DNA of 17,391 bases from assembly GCA_022827045.1 (NCBI GenBank), contig JAJDTQ010000044.1, forward strand, positions 1-17,391, given 5' to 3'. Positions 7,260 through 14,680 of this stretch are shown here, in pieces. Below the pieces are notes generated by a model. That model had not been told where the DNA came from. It was given only the letters and a program-made list of their open reading frames with translations, and did no database searches. The position numbers and the translations under genes are program-made. Each line of letters starts with the position of its first letter. Within the stretch, counting starts at the first letter, position 1. The DNA is from Candidatus Binatia bacterium (GTDB taxonomy: Bacteria; Desulfobacterota_B; Binatia; UBA9968; JAJDTQ01).

Positions 7260-8711
7260 ATGAGCGATCGAAAAATCATTCTGGCCGGCACCCTGCTCGA
7301 CCCCGAGTCCGAACAGGTTGCGAATGACCGGCTGATCAGGATACGGGGCGAGATCATCGAGAGCGTGGAGCCCGTTCCCGAAACGTTTTCACGGGAGAAG
7401 GAATCCGGCGAAATCGACATCATCGATGCGCGCGACAAGGTCGTCATCCCCGGCTTCGTCAACGCCCACACGCACCACACCGAGATCCTGCAGCGGAGCC
7501 TGCGGGACCGGCTTCCCTTCGAGCTGTGGCATTTTGAACGGCGCGGAACCGAGGACATCTTCGATCCCGGTTACGACGACCTCCTCGCCGCCAATCACAT
7601 CGCCCTGCTGGAATCCCTCAAGCACGGGACCACCAGCGTCCTGCACCACCTCTCCAGAAGGCGTGCCATCGACCTTACGGAGGTTCAGGCGTGCATCGAT
7701 GCCGGCCGTCGGATCGGCATGCGAACGGCCGTCGCGCCCTCGGCGACCGACGGCGGATGGAGCCCCGTACCGCGGCAGGAGGCGTCCAGCGCCGGGCCGG
7801 AAGAGATCGCGCGCCTGAAACGGGCGCTGGACCTCATCGACCAAGGCCCGGACCGTATCACGGGCGTGGTCGCGCCCACCTCGCTCCATACCTGCTCGGA
7901 CAGCTTCCTGACCGAGTGCCTCGCCATTGCCGAGGACAGGGGCTTGCCCGTTCACACCCATTTCATGGAAACCCGGCACGAATCGCGACAACGGTCGGCC
8001 GACGGCGAACCGCCGGTGCGAAGAGCCGCGAGGCTCGGCCTCCTGAAGCCCGGGGTGTCCCTGGCCCACGCCATTCACCTGACCGATGCAGAATTGGATC
8101 TCCTCGGCGAGAAACAGCCCGCGGTGGTCCACAATCCGTCCAGCAACGCCAAGCTCGGCAGCGGATTGGCGCGCGTCCGGGAGATGCTGGCGCGCGGCAT
8201 CACGGTAGCGCTGGGCTCCGACGGCGGCGACTCGAGCGACGGTTATTCCATGTTCGACCAGATGAAGATGGCGGCGGTCATGCGCCGCTGCAGCGCCACC
8301 GAGTTCGAATCCTGGATCACCGCGAAGGAAGCCTTCGCCATGGCCACCACCGGCGGCGCCAAGGTGCTCGGCATCCGGGCCGGCCGGATCGCCCCAGGCT
8401 ATCTGGCCGACATCTGCATCCTGAAGCCCGGAACGAGGATGTGGCCGGCGACGGAGTTAGTCCAGAACCTGGTCTACTCTGAGAACGGCCGCAGCGTCGA
8501 TACCGTGCTGGTAGGCGGAGAGGTCTTGCTGGACGAAGGCCGGAGCCCCCGCATCGACGAGTCCGAGCTGGCGCGTCAGGCCCGGAGCCTCGCGGCCAAG
8601 GTCGAGGAAGCGCGGGTGAAGTGGGCGGAGCGCAAGCGCACTCCCGAGGTGACGGACAGAGAGCGGAACGCGGAGAGAGACTACCGCGACGCGGCGGCGA
8701 CGGCGAAATGA
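7260..8711 (+). CDS. Metal-dependent amidohydrolase of the TRZ/ATZ, cytosine or guanine deaminase group
   Basis: This is a cytoplasmic zinc- or iron-type hydrolase of 483 residues. The group deaminates or dechlorinates heterocycles such as guanine, 8-oxoguanine, cytosine, S-adenosylhomocysteine or s-triazines. Metal and catalytic residues are visible: H70 and H72 in NAHTHHTE, H234 and E237 in VHTHFMET, H270/H273 in LAHAIHLTDAE, and D321 in LGSDGGDSSDG. A C-terminal composite sandwich domain (GYLADICILKP, then VDTVLVGGEVLLDEG) closes the fold. The last 40 or so residues are highly charged and probably helical. The start is ten bases after dctM, with AGGATAAG as a modest ribosome site. An in-frame TGA separates it from a diverged copy of its own last 82 codons. 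Placement after a TRAP operon suggests it acts on the imported compound. The exact substrate is unknown. Confidence 0.9.
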   Translation: MSDRKIILAGTLLDPESEQVANDRLIRIRGEIIESVEPVPETFSREKESGEIDIIDARDKVVIPGFVNAHTHHTEILQRSLRDRLPFELWHFERRGTEDIFDPGYDDLLAANHIALLESLKHGTTSVLHHLSRRRAIDLTEVQACIDAGRRIGMRTAVAPSATDGGWSPVPRQEASSAGPEEIARLKRALDLIDQGPDRITGVVAPTSLHTCSDSFLTECLAIAEDRGLPVHTHFMETRHESRQRSADGEPPVRRAARLGLLKPGVSLAHAIHLTDAELDLLGEKQPAVVHNPSSNAKLGSGLARVREMLARGITVALGSDGGDSSDGYSMFDQMKMAAVMRRCSATEFESWITAKEAFAMATTGGAKVLGIRAGRIAPGYLADICILKPGTRMWPATELVQNLVYSENGRSVDTVLVGGEVLLDEGRSPRIDESELARQARSLAAKVEEARVKWAERKRTPEVTDRERNAERDYRDAAATAK

Positions 8712-8723
8712 GAACCCACACCG

Positions 8724-8975
8724 CAGGCTCTCGTCTATTCCGAGAACGGCAGCAGCGTCGACACCATGCTCGTGGGCGGCGACGTCGTGCTGGAGAACGG
8801 CGAGAGCCCTCGTATCGACGAGGCCGCGTTGGGCCGTCAGGCCGGAGAACTGGCCGACAGAGTCAAGCGGGCGAGAAGCGAGAGGGCTGCCCACAAACTC
8901 AAGCCGGACATCGCCGAACGCCTCCAGGCCGCGGAGCATGAGTATCGCGAAGCAGCCTCGGCGGTCACGAAGTAG
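8724..8975 (+). pseudogene. C-terminal remnant of a second, paralogous amidohydrolase
   Basis: Directly after the amidohydrolase stop, the same frame encodes 83 residues that align with the last 82 residues of that enzyme. The match runs from Q-x-LVYSENG through VDTxLVGG and SPRIDE to a charged tail ending in lysine. By eye a little over half the residues agree, with the best agreement in the first 35. The DNA has clearly diverged, so this is not a recent exact duplication. The metal-binding barrel is missing entirely and no ribosome site is seen. The first ATG (8766) would leave 69 residues. It is best read as the tail of a former tandem paralog whose front was deleted, perhaps by recombination between the two copies. 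Its TAG lies inside the 3' end of the opposing acetyltransferase gene. Confidence 0.8.
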
Positions 8976-9462
8976 GAGGGTAGGCGGCAGCGTCGGCGAT
9001 GCTGGCCACATCTATGTCGAAGTGAAGCACGTCTTCCCGCCTGCCGAGCTTGGAGTAGAGCGCGACCGCCGGTTCGTCCACGGGGTCGGCCCGCACGATG
9101 ATCATCCAGGCCCGGCGTTCGGCCGCCAACTCCTGGAGATGGCGGATCATGCAGGTCGCGACGCCCTGCCGCCGGTTCTCGGCGCGGACCGCGAGATCGT
9201 AGATGTAGATCTCGCTGCGCGCCTGCTCGAATTTTTGCAGTTCATAGGCGGTAAGCGCCCCTGTCAGCCGGTCCTCGGCATCGAACGCTGCCAGCGCGAT
9301 GAAGTGGTCCTTCGCCAGCAACCGCTCGATATAGTCATCGTCCGGCTGACGGGCTCGATAGGTCTCCGGTGCTTCAAACGCGTCGCCGAACAAGTCGAGT
9401 AAACGCCGAAAGAGCGCCGCATCGCCACCGGTCAGGCTCCGCACACGAGTCTTGATGGTCAT
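8965..9462 (-). CDS. GNAT acetyltransferase closely resembling aminoglycoside 3-N-acetyltransferase AAC(3)-I
   Basis: This is a 165-residue acetyl-CoA-dependent N-acetyltransferase of the GNAT fold. The acetyl-CoA loop is RRQGVA (97-102). Several blocks match AAC(3)-I as I recall that family: LDLFG near residue 22, RQPDDDY (38-44), FIALAAFD (54-61), KFEQARSEIYIYDLAV (77-92), PAVALYSKLG (131-140) and HFDID near 147. The start at 9462 is chosen because family similarity begins there. The long open frame upstream is hyuB read in another frame. It starts eight bases after the hyuB stop with only a weak GAGAG ribosome site, so it is probably translated by coupling as the last gene of the minus operon. 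Its natural substrate could be an aminoglycoside, an amine made by the pathway, or another small amine. Resistance should not be assumed. Confidence 0.88.
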   Translation of the reverse strand: MTIKTRVRSLTGGDAALFRRLLDLFGDAFEAPETYRARQPDDDYIERLLAKDHFIALAAFDAEDRLTGALTAYELQKFEQARSEIYIYDLAVRAENRRQGVATCMIRHLQELAAERRAWMIIVRADPVDEPAVALYSKLGRREDVLHFDIDVASIADAAAYPPTS

Positions 9463-9470
9463 GTCGTCTC

Positions 9471-11621
9471 TCACTGGTCGCGGTCGGAAAGAGTGACCGC
9501 CGCGATCTCCGACTTGAGCAGGACGCTGCAGCCCGAGCAGTACCAGCGCTGAAACACGTACTGGTCGCCGAGCAGGTTCATCAGGGGGCCGGCCTCGGTG
9601 GGCGCGGCGTCGCCCACTGCGCAGGCATCGCGCCAGTCCCGGTCGCTCTCGCACAGAACCTGGCCGCAGTAGGTGCAGCGGACCCATGAGCGGCCGTCCA
9701 CCTCGCAAATATCCAAGGACTCCTGGAGAGGATGCCGGACCGCGTCGGCCCCCGCCACCGGAACCTCGGATACGGCCGGAGCGCGGGTGACGGCGGCCTG
9801 CCGCTGACTCCTGAGCGCACTGCGCTTCTCCCGTGTGGCGTCCGCGGCCACACCCTTGCCGTCGGCCAGGACCACGCCGTAGATGGACTCCGCGGCTTCC
9901 CGCGACACGAGGCCGTCGACCACGTCGTGGGCCACACTGTCGGGCTCCCGCTCCAACGGGTCGCCGTAGCCGCCGCCGTTGGCGCACCTGAGGTAGAGCA
10001 GGTCGTCGGCGCTGAGGCGGAGGTCGCGGTAGCCCAGCAGGTTGTGGGTTCCGCCGGCTTCCGCCAGTTCGTCGGGAAGGGTCTTGGCGGCCACGGCCTT
10101 GCGCACCTCGCTGTCCTCCACGTGCACCAGGATGCTGGGCGCGCCAGGGTGTCCGCCGTAGATGCCGAACCCCGAGTTCCTCAGGCCGGCGACTCCCAGG
10201 GCGACGATCTGGAGCTTCGCCTCCGGGGCGTCGTGGATCATGAGCAGCGATTCCTCGCCTGCGCCGCCGCGGTACTTGCCCGCTCCGGCGCCGTCCTGGA
10301 GGTGGCGCCGGTAGAGGTACAGCAGCGGGAAGTTGGCCTCCACCCACTCGACGTTGTGCACGGTGGAGGGCCGGCCCATCTCGATGCCGGCGGTGTTGAT
10401 GCCGTCGCCCCAGGAACGCGCGCCGATGCCGCCCAGTCCCACCAGGGTCGACACGTAGTAGCCGCCGGTCTGGTTGACGCCGGCGTGGCGCGCCAGGCGG
10501 GTGCCGAGGGTCTGGGCGGTGACCTCCCTGGACCACTTCTCGCTGGTGCCGATCATCTGGATCAGCGTGCTGCCGGCCAGGAAACGCGCCACCGCGCCGC
10601 CGGAAGTGGTGTTTAGCGACACCGGCGCCGGGTAGGTGGGGTTCACGATGGTGCCCTCGGGCGCGATGACCTCCATGACGCGGAACAGCCCGTGGTTCTT
10701 GGGGAGGTCGTAGCCCAGGGTCTGGAGCAGCGACTCGAAGCACGCGCCCACGGTGGCGTGGTAAGGGAGGTTGATTCCCACCGGCGCCTGCTGGTCGGTG
10801 CCGGTGAAGTCGAAGGTCAGGAGGTCCCGCTCCTTGGTGAGCTGCACCTGCATCTTCCACAGTTTGTCGCCGGCTTCGATGTTGCCCTGGGCGCGCCAGA
10901 CCCCGTCGGGCACTTCCAGGAGACGCCGGCGCAACACGCTGGCGGTGTGGTCGAGCATCTCGCCGGTGACCTTCTCCATGAGCTCCACGCCGTAGTGCTG
11001 GTAGAGTTCCTGCATCCTGGCCCGGCCCACGTTGTTGGCGGCGATCTCGCATTTGAAGTCCAGGCCCACCATCACCGGCTGCCGGGTCATGTTGGTGATG
11101 GTGTCGAACACGTCCCGGCGGATCCTGCCGCGCTCGATGAGCTTGAGGCCGGGGATGCGGATACCTTCGTGGCAGATCTCGGTGGCGCCCGGCGAATTCC
11201 CGCCGGGGGACATGGCGCCGACGTCGGCAACGTGCACGAAGGTGGCGCTCCAGCCGATCAGCCGCTCGTCCACGTGGATCGGCGACACTACGTACATGTC
11301 CGGCTGGTGAATGGCCGCCAGGTAGGGATCGTTGATCAGGAACATGTCGCCGGGGAATATCCCGCCCTCGTCGGTGAAGCGCTCGATGATGCGGCGCACC
11401 GCCACCCCGGCGCAGCCTACGTGCCAGGCCATGGCGTCGCCCGCGCACAGGACGTCGCCGTTGGGCTGGTACAGGCCGGCCAGGTAGTCGCGCATCTGGG
11501 TGGTGTTGACGGTCCCGCCCACCCGCTCCAGGGTGGTGCCGATCTCCTGGGTGATCTGGTAGAGCCGGTGCGAGAGGATCTCGAAGGTGACCGGATCGAC
11601 GGACAGTTTCGGTTCAGCCAT
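9471..11621 (-). CDS. hyuB: Hydantoinase B-type subunit fused to an acetone carboxylase gamma-like C-terminal domain
   Basis: This catalytic subunit has 716 residues. Start 11621 is chosen because AAGGAG lies just upstream and MAEPKLSVDPVTFEILSHRL matches the usual HyuB start. The HyuB part runs to about residue 585 and contains LINDPY (95-100), H105/D108, FVHVADVGAMSPG (128-140; H130-x-x-D133 metal-site spacing), EGIRIPGLK and GGGYGDPLEREPDSVAHDVV. After a variable linker the last 75 residues hold WVRCTYCGQVLC with C649, C652 and C657, and RWYCSGCSVLLKSEI with C695 and C698. This pattern matches the C-terminal half of the acetone carboxylase gamma subunit, which is normally a separate protein. 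The fusion hints at ketone-carboxylase-like chemistry, or at least that branch of the family, but cyclic-amide hydrolysis is not excluded. It follows hyuA by 63 bases and is clearly different from the plus-strand hyuB. Confidence 0.92.
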   Translation of the reverse strand: MAEPKLSVDPVTFEILSHRLYQITQEIGTTLERVGGTVNTTQMRDYLAGLYQPNGDVLCAGDAMAWHVGCAGVAVRRIIERFTDEGGIFPGDMFLINDPYLAAIHQPDMYVVSPIHVDERLIGWSATFVHVADVGAMSPGGNSPGATEICHEGIRIPGLKLIERGRIRRDVFDTITNMTRQPVMVGLDFKCEIAANNVGRARMQELYQHYGVELMEKVTGEMLDHTASVLRRRLLEVPDGVWRAQGNIEAGDKLWKMQVQLTKERDLLTFDFTGTDQQAPVGINLPYHATVGACFESLLQTLGYDLPKNHGLFRVMEVIAPEGTIVNPTYPAPVSLNTTSGGAVARFLAGSTLIQMIGTSEKWSREVTAQTLGTRLARHAGVNQTGGYYVSTLVGLGGIGARSWGDGINTAGIEMGRPSTVHNVEWVEANFPLLYLYRRHLQDGAGAGKYRGGAGEESLLMIHDAPEAKLQIVALGVAGLRNSGFGIYGGHPGAPSILVHVEDSEVRKAVAAKTLPDELAEAGGTHNLLGYRDLRLSADDLLYLRCANGGGYGDPLEREPDSVAHDVVDGLVSREAAESIYGVVLADGKGVAADATREKRSALRSQRQAAVTRAPAVSEVPVAGADAVRHPLQESLDICEVDGRSWVRCTYCGQVLCESDRDWRDACAVGDAAPTEAGPLMNLLGDQYVFQRWYCSGCSVLLKSEIAAVTLSDRDQ

Positions 11622-11684
11622 GGAACGCTCCTTGATTCGCGGTCCCGCAAGTCTTGGCCGCTGCGCCTTGCACGGCACCCGTCG

Positions 11685-13787
11685 TCAGACCTCCACGTGC
11701 ATCCTGATATTGCGGTATTCGTCCATCACCGCGGTGTCGCCCGGGCCGACGACGATGGTGGTCACCGGGCTCTCGATGATCGCCGCGCCCCGGATCTCCA
11801 TGCCCGGCTGAAGCCGCTCGAAGTCGTAGATGTCGGCGGGCAGGAAGTCCCGTTCCCGCTCGAAATAGGCGTCACGCTTCCCCTTGCGGGCGTCGCCGGG
11901 GTCGGCGGCGCCCATGGCGTACCGCTTGATGTTGGGGTGCTGGATCTTGCCCACCGCGCGCAGCCGGAAGGTGATGATCTCCTTGCCCGCCTCCCGGTAG
12001 CCCGACCCTGGGCCGTAGGACTTCTCGTAGAGATCGTCGAAGGCCTGGTCGAGCCACTGGAAGTCCTCCATGCCCAACTCGTCGGTGCCCGGCGGCAGCT
12101 CGGCGTTGAGCTCGTGGCACTGGAAGCGGTAGCGCATGTCCAGGCTGCGGATGACGGCGGTCTCCTCGCCCGCGAACCCCATCTTCTCCAGGTCCAGGCG
12201 GGCCTTGTCCAAGAGCCCCGCGAAGGTCGCGTTGACGACCCTGGGATCCGGCGGATAGACCAGCCGCTCCGCCTTGCCGTACTCGAACACCACGTCCGAG
12301 GCCAGCAGGCCCAGGCCGCCATGGACCGACGACGTCATGGGCACCACCACCTCCTTGATGCCCAACTCCGCGGCGTACCGGCCGCAGTGCACCGGTCCAG
12401 CCCCGCCCTCCACGAACAGCACGAAGTTCCGGGGATCGTGGCCGCGCTCAACCGTGGCCCGCCGTATCAGGTCCGCCATCTGCGCATTGGTGATGCGGTA
12501 GAGCCCGCTGGCCGCCTCGGTGAGGCTCATTCCGAGCGGGTCGGCCACCTTCTCCCGGATCGCCCGCTCCGCCGCCTCCCGGTCGAGCCGCATGCGCCCG
12601 CCCAGGAAGTAGTCGGGGTTCAGATACCCCAGCACCAGGTCGACGTCGGAAACCGTGGGCTCGGTGCCGCCGAGGCCGTAGCTCGCCGGCCCCGGCTTGG
12701 CGCCGGCCCCCTGGGGCCCCACCTTCATGAGCCCCTTCTCTTCGTCCACCCAGCCGATGCTCCCCCCGCCCGCGCCGATGGACTCCACCCAGATCTTGGT
12801 GGCCAGCACGGCGTGGCGCAGGATCACCGGGCTGTAGTTCTTCTCGATGCGCCCGTCCCGCACCAGCCCTACCTTGAAGGTGGTCCCGCCCATGTCGGTG
12901 ACCAGGATGTTGGGCTCGTCGATCTTGTCGCAGAAGTACTGGCCTCCCACCACACCCGCCGCCGGCCCCGACTCCACCAGACCCACGCCCCGGCGCACGC
13001 ACGCTTCGCTGTCCAGCACGCCGCCGTAGGCCTGCATGATGAGCGGCGCATTGTGCAGCCCCTTGGCCGCCAGGGACTCGCCCAGGTTGGAAAGATACGA
13101 CGAGATGGTGGGGCCGATGTAGGCGTTGAAGATGGAGGTGATGGTGCGTTCGTACTCGCCCAGGTAGGGCGCCACCTCCGAGGAGAGGCTCACGAACAGG
13201 TCCGGGTGCCGCGCCTTGATGACTTCTTCGATGGCCCTTTCGTGGCTGTCGTTGGCGATGGACCACAGCAGCGAGACAGCCACCGCGGTGACCCCCTCGG
13301 CCACCAGCCGGTCCACCACGGCCGCGGCCTCGTCGAGGTCCAGTTCCACCACCACCGCGCCCTTGTAGTCGACCCGCTCCTTCACCTCCCCTATCAACGT
13401 GCGGGGCACCAGCGGGTCCGGCTTGGTCAAGGCGTAGAAATGGGCGGTCTCGGCCTCGGTGAGCCCCTCGGTCATGCGCCCGCGCATCATGTAGATGCTG
13501 TCGGCGAAGCCCTTGGTGGTTATCAGCCCGGTCTTCGCTCCCGAGCGGGTGAGCAGCGTGTTGTCACCCACGGTGCAGCCGTGGAAGAAGAGCTTGGCCG
13601 TGTGCAGCAACGCCTCCGCGCCGGTCATGCCCAAGTGCTCCGCGGCGTTGCGCACCGCGTTGAGAACGCCCAGCGCGAAGTTGTCCGGCGTGGACAGCGA
13701 CTTGCCGACGGTCAACTCGCCGGCCTCGTCCACGACCACGCAGTCGGTGAACGTGCCGCCGATATCCACGCCCAGGTTGTACTCCAT
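11685..13787 (-). CDS. hyuA: Hydantoinase A / acetone carboxylase beta-type ATP-binding subunit
   Basis: This 700-residue subunit is partner to the minus-strand HyuB and activates the substrate with ATP. It is complete, unlike the plus-strand paralog. MEYNLGVDIGGTFTDCVVVD (1-20) carries the first phosphate loop. FFHGCTVGDNTLLTRSGAKT follows near residue 68, VTDMGGTTFKVGLV gives the second phosphate loop, and IGAGGGSIGWVD and GAKPGPASYGLGG follow. The second loop reads D-M-G-G-T-T rather than the D-I-G-G-T-S-T-D of the first HyuA, so the two copies belong to different subgroups. GGAG six bases before the ATG supports the start. It lies 48 bases after the nitrilase-type gene. In an antisense frame there is a very long open reading frame over this gene, which is a GC artefact. 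Confidence 0.94.
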   Translation of the reverse strand: MEYNLGVDIGGTFTDCVVVDEAGELTVGKSLSTPDNFALGVLNAVRNAAEHLGMTGAEALLHTAKLFFHGCTVGDNTLLTRSGAKTGLITTKGFADSIYMMRGRMTEGLTEAETAHFYALTKPDPLVPRTLIGEVKERVDYKGAVVVELDLDEAAAVVDRLVAEGVTAVAVSLLWSIANDSHERAIEEVIKARHPDLFVSLSSEVAPYLGEYERTITSIFNAYIGPTISSYLSNLGESLAAKGLHNAPLIMQAYGGVLDSEACVRRGVGLVESGPAAGVVGGQYFCDKIDEPNILVTDMGGTTFKVGLVRDGRIEKNYSPVILRHAVLATKIWVESIGAGGGSIGWVDEEKGLMKVGPQGAGAKPGPASYGLGGTEPTVSDVDLVLGYLNPDYFLGGRMRLDREAAERAIREKVADPLGMSLTEAASGLYRITNAQMADLIRRATVERGHDPRNFVLFVEGGAGPVHCGRYAAELGIKEVVVPMTSSVHGGLGLLASDVVFEYGKAERLVYPPDPRVVNATFAGLLDKARLDLEKMGFAGEETAVIRSLDMRYRFQCHELNAELPPGTDELGMEDFQWLDQAFDDLYEKSYGPGSGYREAGKEIITFRLRAVGKIQHPNIKRYAMGAADPGDARKGKRDAYFERERDFLPADIYDFERLQPGMEIRGAAIIESPVTTIVVGPGDTAVMDEYRNIRMHVEV

Positions 13788-13835
13788 GTCGTTCTCCGTG
13801 ACTTCGGCCCGCTATGAGTCCGCGGCGCGGCCCGC

Positions 13836-14678
13836 TCAACGGCGGATGGCCGCGTATTGGTCGGGCCTCCGGTCCGTGAAGAAGATCCAGTTCTTGCGCT
13901 GGCTCTCCAGCAGGTCGAGGTCCAGGTCCGCCCACACCACGTCTTCCTCGGTAGCGCTGGCGTGGGCGACGATCTCGCCGCGCGGGTTGATGATCAGGCT
14001 CTCGCCGAAATAGAACTCGGGCGCCCCGCCCCGGTCCACCCCCACCCGGTTGGGCGCCGCCACGTACATGACGTTCTCCACCGCCCGCGCGCACAGCAGC
14101 ATCTCCCAGCGCGAACGCGCCCGCTGGGTGCTGGTCACGGGCACGCACAGAAGCTCGGCGCCGTTCAGCGCGGCGCAGCGGGCCGGTTCCGGCAGGTTGC
14201 GGTCGTAGCAGATGTTGAGGCCGAGCTTGACGCCCAGGTCCGTCTGCACCACCGGGAAGCCCAGGTCCCCCGGCCGGAAGTAATACTCCTCGCTGCCGGT
14301 GGTCCCCACCAGCCGCCCAAGGCCGCTGGGAATCGTGTTCTTGCGGTACTTGGTGAGCCGTTGTCCGTCGCGGCCGAACACCACCGCGCTGTTGTAGTAG
14401 TGGTCCCCTTCCCGCTCGAAGAACGGGTAGACCAGCGCCAGGCCCGCCTCCCGCGCGATGTTCCGCGCCTCCGTCACGGACGGACCGTCCTCGGGCTCGG
14501 CCAGCCGGAAGAACTCCGGGTCGTTGGTGAACGCGGGGTAGATGGTGCTGGCCACCTCGTGAAAGCAGACGAGGTCCGCGTCCGTGGCGGCCGCCCGCTG
14601 TGCCAGCCGGCGGACCGCGGCGATGTTCTCCCGCCAATCCACGTTCCCGCTGAACTGTGCGACCGCCACGCGCGGCAT
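13836..14678 (-). CDS. Carbon-nitrogen hydrolase, nitrilase superfamily (N-carbamoyl or amide hydrolase type)
   Basis: This is a cytoplasmic hydrolase of 280 residues with the full nitrilase-superfamily triad: E41 (CFHEVAST), K113 (YRKNTIP) and C157 (LNICYDRN). It also has the late block SLIINPRGEIVAHA (227-240). Length and motifs suit the amidase-like branches, such as N-carbamoylputrescine amidase, beta-ureidopropionase or N-carbamoyl amino acid hydrolase, more than true nitrilases. These release ammonia and carbon dioxide from N-carbamoyl compounds, or ammonia from amides. GGGGAGG sits a few bases before the ATG, inside the last codons of the amidase, and only two bases separate the genes. 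A carbamoylase next to HyuAB would complete a hydantoin-type pathway (inference). The exact substrate is not visible. Confidence 0.92.
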   Translation of the reverse strand: MPRVAVAQFSGNVDWRENIAAVRRLAQRAAATDADLVCFHEVASTIYPAFTNDPEFFRLAEPEDGPSVTEARNIAREAGLALVYPFFEREGDHYYNSAVVFGRDGQRLTKYRKNTIPSGLGRLVGTTGSEEYYFRPGDLGFPVVQTDLGVKLGLNICYDRNLPEPARCAALNGAELLCVPVTSTQRARSRWEMLLCARAVENVMYVAAPNRVGVDRGGAPEFYFGESLIINPRGEIVAHASATEEDVVWADLDLDLLESQRKNWIFFTDRRPDQYAAIRR

Positions 14679-14680
14679 GG

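Noticed and set aside
8965..9462. Calling the GNAT gene a confirmed aminoglycoside resistance gene
   Set aside because: The likeness to AAC(3)-I is strong, but context is catabolic and the substrate cannot be proved from sequence.
9463..11448. Reading the acetyltransferase as the C-terminus of an 827-residue protein
   Set aside because: The upstream part is hyuB read in a shifted frame, and AAC(3)-I-like similarity starts exactly at the ATG at 9462.
10692..13817. Open frame of 1041 codons on the plus strand across the minus-strand hyuA and hyuB genes
   Set aside because: It is antisense to two well-supported genes and its product is rich in H, V, G and R without any family motif. Long antisense frames are expected in high-GC DNA with strong third-position GC bias.
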